From contig MU860062.1 of assembly GCA_033296875.1 (NCBI GenBank), positions 59,580-123,579 on the forward strand: DNA of 64,000 bases. The letters are read 5' to 3'. This document shows, piece by piece, positions 22,287-32,327 of this stretch. This DNA is from Achaetomium macrosporum. Taxonomy: Eukaryota; Ascomycota; Sordariomycetes; Sordariales; Chaetomiaceae. The notes under the pieces were generated by a model. The model saw nothing but the letters and a program-made list of their open reading frames with translations, searched no databases and had not been told where the DNA came from. Position 1 is the first letter of the stretch, and the number at the start of each line of letters is the position of its first letter. The position numbers and the translations under genes were made by a program.

Positions 22287-23808
22287 CATGGGAGAAGATG
22301 TTGAGTTAAGGTTTGGCCCGGTGTCTGGAGTCACTGGGCTTACAGGATGGATATGCGTTTGGTAGAGCAAAAGGGGTGGGTGGCTCGGGCTGCATGGGGG
22401 GTTGTTTCCGGAGTTGGGGCGTTTTCAGATTGGGTTCGGCATGCATGGCAGATCTCTGCCCTGAGATTCGGAGTTATGGAGTTTTGAGAGGGATGGGATA
22501 TTAGACTGGTTGACCTATCTCAGGGACTTCATACACATCCACGTCTTCTAAACGGTTTCGTTTCGTTTCTGGTTTCTGGGTTTGATCATTTGACGACATT
22601 GGCCGGGTTGTGGATGGCAGATTGCTCATCTGAGGTAATGATAATATGGCATGGCATGGTACTGGTAGACAAAAAGGGTATACATGGAATGGCGTATGGT
22701 TGGGCAGATTGTCATCATTGGATTTCTTTTGGACGGGTTAGTCTGCGGGTGGGTAATATGGGAAGGTCGTCGCTGGAATTAGGAAAGTGGTTTGGCATAC
22801 CACGCTCACGCTCATTACTAGACATTTCCTTGCGTACACATATCATTGGGACCTGTCTTCTCTAGAATGCTTTACTTATCGGTAGACGTAATCTCGTCCC
22901 GCTCAAGGGCTATATGAGCTAGATTAGTGCTCTCTAAGAGACTGATGGCCTGCGGGTGCTGATTGTCCGACCTCTCAAATCCGTAATGGTCACTATCATG
23001 ATGATCTTAAAAGCGTTAACTATTGCGTAGCGTGATAATGAAGGGATGTTGCCGGCCCTAAGGACTGCCCTTTCAAACGGCCCCCGGCATCCCGGATAGT
23101 CCCTTGACAGTCTAACTTGCACTGGTTCAGGCATTCTTGCAATGGACTCATCCCGTAGAGGCACAACGGCCACAAGCGTACATCACTGGTTTAGATATGC
23201 TACGTTACCACTCGGCCACACATCTTGACACGCTATTGTGCTCCGGAGTAGGAAAACCTTGAGGCTGCGCGCAAGCAGCGTGTTGCAGCTTGCAGGAGGC
23301 GAATTTGTTCATTCTTAGTATCTACCTGTCCTTGAGGGATATAAGTACGGACGTAGGTAGCTATGAATATCAAGGAAGTATGATTCGAGTTTACCAAGTC
23401 ACTTGGCGTGTGGCGTATTCGGGCGTGGGTCAGAAGTCTGTGGCACAATGAATTGTGGCGTGGTGACCCATGATTCGGGCCTGTCCGGTGCAGGCGGCAA
23501 GACAACATCTACAGTAGAGTACTTGCAGAACCATGGGGATCGGACAATCGTGCCACTTACAGATCGGAAATTAAGGTTATCTCGGTTGCTACGGCTCCGT
23601 TCCACGAAACCGCATATGCCTCACCACATGTAGACCTAAGGCACAGGGCAGGATCAGAACTGGCAGAGAACTGTAGAATAGGCATGGCCGTCAGAGTCTC
23701 GTGCTCTCATCCATTAGCAGTATGCGAAATATATCTTACTCATATATGTATGTACCTGACCAGTCGGGCGAAGGGCGACCCAAGAACACGAGCCCGAGCA
23801 TCCCTCCT
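22287..23808. other. Intergenic, no gene seen
   Basis: This stretch is 1.5 kb between the disordered protein gene and the end of the isoleucyl-tRNA synthetase relic. Short frames only. A sequence on the minus strand near 23195-23220 resembles a tRNA A box but no tRNA can be folded from it. Confidence 0.5.
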
Positions 23809-26092
23809 TCAAGTACGACGAAGATGCAGCTTTACAAGCGCGTTCGCAATGGGCTGCTCCTCCTCCGCAATGATATCAAGAGTCTGCACCCGCTTCACGT
23901 GCCTCCTGTGCCCCCTTAACCTTCCCCCGCAGCGCAGCCACAATCACATCCTGGTGCGCCGCTACCACCGGGCCAACCCTAACCTCATTAGGGTCAGAGA
24001 CCACACGATATCGCCTATGGACCTTCTCAGTGGACGCCAAACCGGCCTTCTTGCGCAAGCGCTGCAATTGGTTGATAAGCTCCCTCACCAAAGTCTCTTC
24101 AAACAATCCCAGATGCGGAGCAGTATCTAGCAAGACAATCATGTCATCCGCAAAAGCCGGCTCCCACTGTGGAGCGAGCGGGCCATCTGCTTCCGAGCTG
24201 ACCCCTTTTCCAATAACTCGTACAAGCGTCAGATCGCCTTCTGCTAGTACTATGCCATCAAGGGTCATCTTCTGCGTGCGCTGGTACTCCCTAAGCTGGT
24301 CCTGACTGAGGTTCGGGAGAGCCGGCGGAGAAATTGAACACCCTTCTTCAGCTTCTTGTCCAGCGGCGGCCTGTCAACCCGGGCTTCGAGGAGAATACTG
24401 TATCGCCACTCATCATCGGCCAGGACGATGTCACGGACATTGGGATCCTCCAGGATCTAAGACTTGAGCGAGTCGATGTCGGCCAAGACGTGTTCGTCCG
24501 GGATGACCACGAGTGATATGAGCGGAGTCTTGAGTGATAAATTGCGACGCTCTCTTGCCGCTCAGCCTGGCGGGAGCATAACCGAAACCTGTCGTTCGAT
24601 GACCTCATCGATCAGGGCCTTCTGGACGGTGGGGAAAGGGAGGAAGTGCACGCTTCTCGCACCCTTGAATTGTGCAGTTGCCTCGACGAGCTGTGGCCAG
24701 AGAAGTTGGTAGATGTGTTCAGTGATAAAAGGTGTGAAGGGGCCTAGAGCGCGGATGAGGGTGAACAGCACTTGGAGCAAGTTGTTCAAGGCAGCGGTGG
24801 TATCGTCGACTCCAAGCCCTGCAAGACCCTCGAGACGCCTGCGGTTGAAGCGAATGTACGAATTGGCCAAGTTGTCGATGACTTGGAGCAGCGGCGGTAC
24901 AACGGTATACAGGCAGTAACCTGGGAATCAAAATATTTTAGCGTGCAACATACTTGATGGTGGCGATGGTGGCGATTGTATACCTCGCATCTCTTGCTCC
25001 ATGAAGCGTAGGAGACTGAGCGTCAGCTAAAATCCACCGGTCCATGACGTTTGGTGGAGCCTTTTCTCCAAACGATGCTTGCACAATGAAATCTTGTCCC
25101 TTTGGTATTCCTGTACAAGAGCGTTTGTTCGTAGTAGAATCGATATCTGTTCCATAAGGGTAGTAGGACTCTGGCAACAATCTCCTTAACCCCGCTCTCT
25201 GAAACGCATCGACTCTGCTCTCACAACACGGGAGTTGATAAGATAGAGTCTCAATGCATCTGAACCATACCGGTCGAGTATGGCACTAGGATCAGGGTGG
25301 TTCTTGAGGCAGTTGGATGTCTTCCTGCCATCCTTAGCGAGAACAATGCCGTTTACGATGACGTCTTTGAAGGGTGACGTGTCAAAGAGTTTGTTTCCGA
25401 GAACTGTGAGGGTGTAAAACCAGCCGCGGGTCTGATCAAAGACCTTCGGCGATGAAGTCCGCAGGAAACATGGATCTCTGGAACCTTTCTGAATTTTCAA
25501 AGGGATAATGAGCTGAGGTATAGGGCATGCTCCCTGACTCGAACCTACTCTGTGTCAGGGGAGGCATTGGCGTGACTAACGGGGCTTGCAAAGGACGTAC
25601 CAGTAGTCGAAGATCCCGCCGACTCGGCGCAGAACGTCTTTCCTTTTCTTCGACGGAATCGTTATACCGTCAACCTTGTCCCGATGGATATCATCGTGAG
25701 GTTCCTCGACACCACTTAACCCTTCAGTTTCTCGACGCTACCCACGCAGACAATCTCTTCATAGTCGTCGCTCACCCACGGGAATTGGGGCTCCCCAGTA
25801 GCGATTTCGGAAACATTCCAATCGGGGGCGTTGGAAATCCAGTTGGCGAACCGTTTCTCCTTGACGAAGCTCGGAACTCAGTTTGTGGGCTCCAGGTTCT
25901 TAAGCATCTCGGGGATAGAGTCGGTCACCTTGATGAACCACAAAGAGACGGCGCGGCGGATGAGCTGTGTGTCCGATCTCCAGCAAAACTTGTCAACGTG
26001 AGCGACCTGGCTTTCCACCAGCAGGCGGCGGCCAGTGGGCCTCAGGTCCTTGAGGATGGCCTTGTCTGCTGCCTTCACTTATAGGTGGAGGG
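23809..26092 (-). pseudogene. Decayed 5'-truncated copy of cytosolic isoleucyl-tRNA synthetase
   Basis: Reading the minus strand, fragments of class Ia IleRS follow in the correct order but in changing frames. KAADKAILKDL begins at about 26092, followed by THVDKFCWRSDT-like sequence and KEKRFANWISNAPDWNVS. Next are GGIFDYW joined over an intron to FESGSMPY, then FDQTRGWFYTLTVLG, YGSDALRLYLINSRVVRAE, SYIRFNRRRLEGLAG, RSVHFLPFPTVQKAL, VVIPDEHVLADIDSLKS, INQLQRLRKKAGL and IAEEEQPIANALVKLHLRRT with a TGA at 23809. In-frame stops and several frameshifts interrupt it. The HIGH-containing 5' third is missing, and the KMSKS signature reads KTSNC. The intron at 25545-25600 still has GTACGT/TAG. A functional enzyme must be encoded elsewhere. 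Decay by point mutation and indels is seen; the cause is not. Confidence 0.9.
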
Positions 26093-27600
26093 GTTGGTTT
26101 CCTGCTCAGCACGGGCATGGCGGGACGCGGGGCACGGAATTGGGGGCCAAGCAGGCGGTCTTTGTGCGAGTCAGTGTGACACATTGGAAAGGAACAGGAA
26201 GACGGTGAGACACAGTGCCAGGGGTAGGTAAAAGGGCGCGCTGCACACTTCGCTGTGGGAAATTCAAGAAGTGAGCATCTTATTTGGACAGCCGAGTTCC
26301 GCCATGGGTGTGTAAGGTCATGCCATTCCTTGATGGAAGGAGCTCCTTCCCAAACTGGCAGCACGCGATACTCTCTGGGTTTGAGGCCGGAAGGTGATAA
26401 TACCGGTAGCCTGGGTACAATCTATCAACGCAGGATACCTACCCAGACAGCCATATGGATATTGAAAGTCCTGGAATAGCTTTTCCTTCGTGCTAGATGC
26501 TGAAAGACATTCGAATATAACTCTTCAATCACCAGTAATACTCTCCAGTGACTACTAGTGACCCGAGACCTTCACTGTGACGATGTGGTCCATAGTACCT
26601 AATCTTCTCGCTCACATCAACATGCCAAAAAAAAAAAAAAAAGAATCTACGATTATACCACGAAGCTGAATTCTGTTCACAGTGCCGCTGTCATGAGAAG
26701 CCGGATCAGGCGGGGTGCTTGCGCCGGGATCCTGTCCAACGTCCAAACACGCTGGGGCACATAGCTGCAACACTACAACAACCCCCGGGAGGATCGTTGA
26801 TCGCATCACCGCATGATTCCGGATAGGTCAAGGTTAAAGTTAGAATCCCGCGTGCGCCACTTGCCTTATACATACATTGTAGTACAGTGCATACTACCTG
26901 TGACGGAAGAACCGCTTTGGGTCGCGTCCCCGGGATTGGGATTGCCTCAACGCGAGGCCAAGATGTTTCGAGCACTTAACCGAGCCACCTCCAGGCCAGT
27001 GCCGTCAGTCTGCGTTAGCCATGCGGCCCATGCCCAGAAATGTCGAGTCAAGAATGCAATCCTTCGGCCGGCTCAATTACTCAGGTGAATTTCCAAGCGA
27101 AGCCTTGAATCCTCTGGCCTCTGTTGGAGGCCGATTCGGTTTGAAGATTCGTATGCCTCGCCCGCTTGGCATCTTTTCATCGGCGCTCACCACGATGAAG
27201 CCCAATAGTCGTCCTCGACACGCCTGGAATCGACTGGTATTTTTAGCAATCGAAAGGTTTGTTCGGCCCAGTTGCCACCACATCTCGATCCCCCTCTTCA
27301 CGGTCGTCACCTACACGGTGAAACAAGCAGCAAGACACAGGCAATACGGCCTCATGGGGATGCAATCGAGTTCAAGCTTGGTTGCACAGGTATATAGAGG
27401 TCGATGGCCTCCGGACATCTCGCTTCTTTCCAATATGTCAACCAGCAGTGTTTTCTACTTCCTCAATCAGTCTACTCAACGAGTTCATCACTCAGCCAGC
27501 AGCCTCGCCCTCAGCGTCCTTCGCCATTCAGCCGGCCTGAATCTCAGCTTCTCTATCTCACCACTCCCCGCCGTCACCCAGTTGCAAAACAACCTTCAAA
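26093..27600. other. Intergenic, no gene seen
   Basis: This stretch is 1.5 kb. It contains a run of 16 A at 26627-26642. Frames at 27021-27665 and 27404-27760 overlap the next gene out of frame and have no support. The expected 5' part of the synthetase relic was not found on the minus strand here. Confidence 0.5.
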
Positions 27601-27945
27601 ATGTGCAAGGGCTACAAGTACATGCGCTGTTCCGACCGCAAGGAGAGGATCTACGTCACATATAAGTGCAGCAGGGCCAAGGCCTCTCACTCGTATTGCC
27701 TACCCTTACCCTGGCGTTTCCCTCTTCTTCGTGCCTAAGGCAGTTGTGACTGACACCTGACACCATTGCTCAGGGCTTACTGCAGCGGCATCTCCCTCTC
27801 CAGCGGCGTCCAGACGGAGCACGATGGCGGCTGCGTCCCGGACGGCTCCAAGTACCGGATGGGCTCTGGCCGCCCGCCGAACAACATCTACTACAAGCGT
27901 TGCGATGGCTACTACCGCAACGCCCTGGGACAGAACCTCCTCTGA
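27601..27945 (+). CDS. Small cysteine-rich protein, no signal peptide
   Basis: Proposed exons are 27601-27692 and 27774-27945, with an 81-bp intron (GTATTG donor, CTGAC branch, CTCAG acceptor), giving 87 residues. The ATG has good fungal context (CTTCAAAATG). The protein starts MCKGYKYMRCSDRKERIYVT, and the cysteines fall at about residues 2, 10, 23, 33, 48 and 70. It ends with Tyr/Asn/Gly-rich sequence (NNIYYKRCDGYYRNALGQNL). The even spacing of Cys and the Lys/Tyr bias suggest a small disulfide or zinc fold. No hydrophobic leader is seen, so it is not obviously secreted, unless an upstream exon exists. I do not recognise a family. The donor is weak, and reading through without splicing ends at a TAA after about 43 codons. 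Confidence 0.55.
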
Positions 27946-28890
27946 GTGGCGCGGATTCTGAGAGTGTCATGAGGGTTGGTGAATGCGGCGGCTCCGTCAG
28001 CGATAAGAAGCTGGACTTCTTTCGTTTGGGTATAATGCCATGTTATCTAGCTACATCCTAGGATAGATTCACTTGGATCGCTTCTGCATTTCCAAATGTG
28101 CCCGGCTTTGACTGTGCAGTATTGTGCAGCATTGTAGCTAAGGTATGAGCGGAAAATGACACGTTGGTTCTGCCATCCCACTCGAATGCGGTCGCTGCTG
28201 TTGCAAGTGAGACAAGACCTAAATTGTTGCCACCTTTGCTCCACGTGTGATGTAAGCTCCGGTAGTACGGCAATACCTGGAGTCAGCTGGGAAGCCGCGG
28301 GAGATGCCTGGGGCTGTCTAAAGCTGCTGCCATAGATATCAGGTGACCAAATCCAATCCCTTGAGAAGTTATGTACATGTACCACTCCTAACTCAACTCT
28401 CATCGAGGGCGTCAGCGTGGTCTGTTTAGCGTGTTTCGTCTCTTTCTATTAAGAAGTAGCAGTAGCTACAGCCTCCTGCGCTACACCGCTCCCAAAACCT
28501 TATGACTCAATGGCCGAATCGGTGCCGTGTTCAGTAGCATTTGCACATGGCGGGTCTCGAAGCACGCCGAGTCCTTTGTTGGCCTCAGGATGTGACGCTC
28601 GATGGCACCGCACAGTGCCATCTCAAACTCTAGGTTGGCCCAGTGCGGTGCCATCTGAAATTCTCGGTCGGCCAGCAAACTCGTTGCACTCGTCATTGCA
28701 TCATGTTCGTTTCTTTTGGGCACAGATAAACTACCGGCCGTTGATGAATAAATATCCATGCCAGCGCGCAAGCGGTTGCCAACCTAGACTCTGCCCAGGA
28801 CCGACATTTCAAATCCGCCTTGAATTCCACTCATTCAGTGCCCAGCAGTCACAAACAGCCCCGGCAGCGGAAAAGCATAATGGAACAAGG
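27946..28890. other. Intergenic, no gene seen
   Basis: This stretch is 945 bp. Minus-strand frames (28047-28403 and 28481-28771, for example) are unsupported. Confidence 0.45.
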
Positions 28891-29674
28891 ATGTCCGGTG
28901 GGAATTACAGGAGAGGTTCCCAGGCTCCCAGGCGAGGAGGTGGTGTATATGACTATTTGGACTTAGACCCTCCTCGTGAGATTGGAGCTCCAACCTCCCA
29001 TTTCTCGGCGTAATTTACTTAATGCTAACTGCTTGCTCGCTCCAGGTTTTGACGACCCATCCTTGACTTCGGTGACCGACTCATACCCAACTGGACCATC
29101 CCGGTCGGCTCGCCCCCGTGGACCTGAACGCCCGTCGCTGTATTCGAGTTATACTCTCGGCCCGGACGGAGGTGCCCAGGAACGTCAAAGGCCCGCTTAC
29201 GGTGAAAACACCAGCCGTAACCACAGTGCCATTCCGGGCCGGACTGCCGATCGCGGAGTGTCACCATACCCGTGGGCGTCAGAAGACGCCAGGGTGTCCA
29301 CAACGAGCTCGAGCTCGGCCCTGTCCAGCCCGGCTGGAAATTACTCCAGCCACCGAGAGCGTCGCCGCTCCACGTCCAGAGAGCGAAGAGCGGAGCGCCT
29401 TATTTCCTTCGCCCATTCCACCCCGAGTCGGTCGGATAGGAGGCGTGAGGGACACTCCCGTAGCGGCGACAGACAACGTTCCGGAAATGCGGATTACTTG
29501 GACGAAAATTATCCGCTGCTGGTGTCCTACACGACTACCCGCACCCCCGACCGTTCCTCCCGGAGGAGAGATGGGAGCTACTCAGGCAGGCGCTCACATC
29601 ATGACGAGGCCAGGTCCAGCAGTGACCTGGAACTCGACTGTGGGTCCGTTGATCCGATGTGGTGGTCCGTGTGA
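28891..29674 (+). CDS. Hypothetical Ser/Arg-rich protein
   Basis: Exons 28891-28975 and 29046-29674 give 237 residues. The 70-bp intron has GTGAGA, a GCTAACT branch and a CCAG acceptor, and its phase joins DLDPPR to FDDPSLTS. I do not recognise a family. The N-terminus is Gly/Arg-rich (MSGGNYRRGSQAPRRGGGVY). The rest is Ser/Arg/Tyr-rich with RS-like stretches (RRRSTSRERRAERLISF, PDRSSRRRDGSYSGRRS) and a short acidic and Trp-containing end. An overlapping out-of-frame ATG lies 12 bp upstream of the chosen start. The composition would suit a disordered nuclear or RNA-related protein, but this is inference. Confidence 0.6.
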
Positions 29675-30479
29675 AAAGTCCTCCTCCATGTTCGTTGGGC
29701 GTTTCGTTTGGCGGTGCATTATGATTTGATCTGGGTCGGAAGCGCCGGAGTTTTGGGAATGGAATTGCATACTATCTACCTCACCTAGTAGCCAGGATCG
29801 ATCACCTAATTACTATGTTGATTCGTACCCGATTTTGGCCCCTCCATCCCAAGTCATTGTTGTTGTAGTCTTGAGTCCTTTCTTTGAGTCATTGTACGGG
29901 AGCAAAGATCGGCACTGGTTGTGATAAAAGACATAATGTCAAACAGGGTGGATAGTGGGTGCTGAGAGCTTTCGCAATATGCCTGTTTCTGCGATATGGA
30001 TACACTGCAGCGCGAGTCAGAGTGTGAGACAAGGCCCATCTAGGCCACAGCCTGCGATCACCGAGTTTGGTCAGATTGCGACGAAACCGCAAACACAAAG
30101 TAATGAGCTGGAGGCATGTACGTAAGTTACATACAAGGACATGGTTCACAGGCAGACGCAATGACGAATAATATCCGACAGCCAACAGATCCAGTGTTTA
30201 CAAAGACCCCCAGGTTGTGCACACAAAGGTAGCTAATTACTTTACAACGAACCTTTATCCAGCGCACCCACAGTGACTGCGAAACATCACATGCGTTCAC
30301 TCCCTGATGTGTCTGTTCAACGTGGATCTCTTTGTCATGTACCTCCCTCGGTTAGATACAAAAATGGTCCGAAGTCTCCGCGAACTCAGCACCGAAACTT
30401 TGCAATACCACAAACAACTCAACTACCTAAGTACCATCTGTCACACGACCACAACCTGATATTACAAATCACAGTCAGA
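29675..30479. other. Intergenic, no gene seen
   Basis: This stretch is 805 bp between two plus-strand genes. Only chance-length frames. Confidence 0.45.
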
Positions 30480-30653
30480 ATGAGCAGCAAGAAGACCAGC
30501 CGGAGCAACGCCCAACAGGGCAACAAGCCTGCCGAGTCCGACCCAAAGCCCTCGCCCTTCCGTCGTGGCGCTGTCTCGGTGCAGACCAAGGGCGAATACG
30601 AGAAGTTGCGGCCGTACAAGAATGACAAGGAGAATCTCGTGCGGTACAAGTGA
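30480..30653 (+). CDS. Small basic protein, 57 residues, unrecognised
   Basis: The frame starts MSSKKTSRSNAQQGNKPAES and continues through a Pro/Arg segment to KGEYEKLRPYKNDKENLV before TGA. It is highly charged, without Cys or membrane segments. Codon use is C/G-ending, as in the confident genes around it, and the ATG follows an A-rich leader (CAGTCAGAATG). An in-frame upstream extension to about 30273 exists but has different composition, so I prefer this ATG. The stop overlaps a donor-like AAGTGAGT, so a spliced longer form is possible; I found no suitable downstream exon. The function is unknown. Confidence 0.55.
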   Translation: MSSKKTSRSNAQQGNKPAESDPKPSPFRRGAVSVQTKGEYEKLRPYKNDKENLVRYK

Positions 30654-31149
30654 GTAGGGCGAGACGGAATAGGACTAGGGGTGTGGGAAAGGAGGGAATG
30701 GTGACCGAGGATGCTGAGTAGGACCCGCTCTTATCATAGCATATGGGAGTATCCTATGATTATGTAGGAATTGAGGCTTTTCTTCTATTACAACAACTCA
30801 GTGTGTCATTCACGTGAATCGTATTGCTCAATATGTCAACAACCATCAAGTTAACTACCAAGTACGACTCAAATCCATATAATAGCACAGAGTTGGGATA
30901 TTATGGGATTGTGACCGTCGCCCATGAGCCAAATTGGGGATCCGAGCTCACCACCAGCCAGCCCACCCACGCGCCGAGGTATCCTTGCCTTCCTTTTTCC
31001 GGCCCTAGGTAAACCGAATCCCCAACTCCTCGAAAATGCAGCCATCCCACACCGTGCGTATCCACCTGGAAATCCATGCCACACCCACCTGGGTACCCTT
31101 CCGAAACTCCTCAGAATGAATACACATCATAAGGTATACACACACATAC
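30654..31149. other. Convergent 3' intergenic region
   Basis: This stretch is 496 bp between the small basic protein (+) and the end of the bHLH gene (-). No gene is seen. Confidence 0.5.
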
Positions 31150-32327
31150 TCAGTTCCAGGTCGTCGGAAAACCCTCTCCGGCAACATCCTGGCCGAGCCT
31201 CGCAAAGGTCTCTCCAGCAGCCGCAGCCTGTTTCCCGACCAGCAGCAGCTCCAACGTCTTCATCCGGTCTCGTAGCGCGAGGCTCTCCGACTCCAGCGTC
31301 TGATTCCTCCATTGCAGCTGCTGGATGTACTCGGTAGCTTTGCCCAAGATGGTGGCCTTGTGCAGTTTGGTGGTGCACGCCCCCAGGTCTCCGAGACCAG
31401 TAGAAGAATCCATCAGCCCGTCGCCGGCACCAAAATTCTCGAACTCGGCACCACCACCTTCCTCGGCCAGCTTGGCCCGCTGCGCCATCAGCCGCAGCGA
31501 GGGCACGGCGTCCCGCAACTGGGTGATCTTGTCATTGAGGTTGGTGCGGTAGCGCTTTTCAATCATGTTGTGGGCGGTTTTCTTGGGACCGAGAACGCCG
31601 GAATCCTTGGTGTCCTTCGTTTTGGAGGCCGAGCTACGCCAGGCCGCGATTGTTGTTGACTGAGCTGGAGCGGGAGGAGCAGCGGTTGCTGACTTGGGTG
31701 CGGGCTCCTCTTCGGATGTAAGCTTGCGTTTGGGGACACGCGAGGGGTACCGTTTGGGGGCAGCATCAGTTGTGGTTGGGAAGGGCGAGGCGGAAAGCGA
31801 GGTGGATGATGTGGGAGGCGTGAGCAGAGGGGCTGTCCCTTGAACGGTAAGCTCTTGCTGGAGCTGGAGCTGGCTCTGGTACTGCTGCTGCTGCTGCTGC
31901 TGCTGCTGGGTCAACGCGCCGTCCGACATGGCATGTGACTGGAACATGCCCGGTTGGAGGCCGAGATCCATGGGGTTGATGGCGGGACTTAGGGACGAGT
32001 CCGACCCAACTGTCTGGCAGTCGAAAGGGTTCTTGGTCTCAATATACATTTCTTCAGCGTCCCAGGAGGTGTACGCTTCTGCCGCAGGATGGCCGAATGA
32101 ACTCGCCGAGAGAGCCGGAGAGAGTGGGGACAAGGGGGAGTTAGCCGAGTCTGAAGTGAAGTCGGTGCCAAACTCCTCGGTGTCGAAGAGTGATACGGGT
32201 GAAAAGTCGGAATATGTGGGCTTCAACAACGTTAGCGCTTTCGGCCATAGAAAGTTAAATAAACCGATCTTGATCGTGCTGTAACAGGCTGCTGTGTGTA
32301 ACCCACGATCAGATTGAGAGGCTGCAT
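31150..32327 (-). CDS. SREBP-like bHLH-zipper transcription factor without membrane anchor
   Basis: Exon 1 (32327-32307) encodes MQPLNLI, followed by an 86-bp intron (GTGGGT donor, GCTAAC branch, GAAG acceptor) and exon 2 (32220-31150), giving 363 residues. The DNA-binding region begins KKTAHNMIEKRYRTNLNDKI, about residue 220. The Tyr in EKRYR is the mark of the SREBP class, which in that family allows binding to both E-box and sterol response elements. The loop is long and acidic/Gly-rich, followed by helix 2 (KLHKATILGKATEYIQQLQ) and a short leucine zipper. The N-terminal half is Ser/Pro-rich with a (CAG)9 run. Unlike SrbA/Sre1 there is no pair of membrane helices, so it resembles fungal SrbB/DevR-like factors. 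Target genes cannot be told from the sequence. Confidence 0.85.
31882..31908 (-). repeat. (CAG)9 microsatellite coding for polyglutamine
   Basis: Nine perfect CTG triplets on the plus strand read as CAG in the bHLH gene and encode nine consecutive Gln, followed by further Gln-rich sequence. Such runs often vary in length between strains. Confidence 0.9.

Noticed and set aside
23140..23240. A possible tRNA on the minus strand (TGTGGCCGAGTGGT resembles an A box)
   Set aside because: No B box (GGTTCGA-type) at the right distance, and no acceptor stem or anticodon stem can be paired.
31003..31140. A further 3' exon of the bHLH gene encoding membrane helices, as in full SREBPs
   Set aside because: The stop codon directly follows the zipper region, and no hydrophobic frame with an acceptor was found in the 496 bp beyond.
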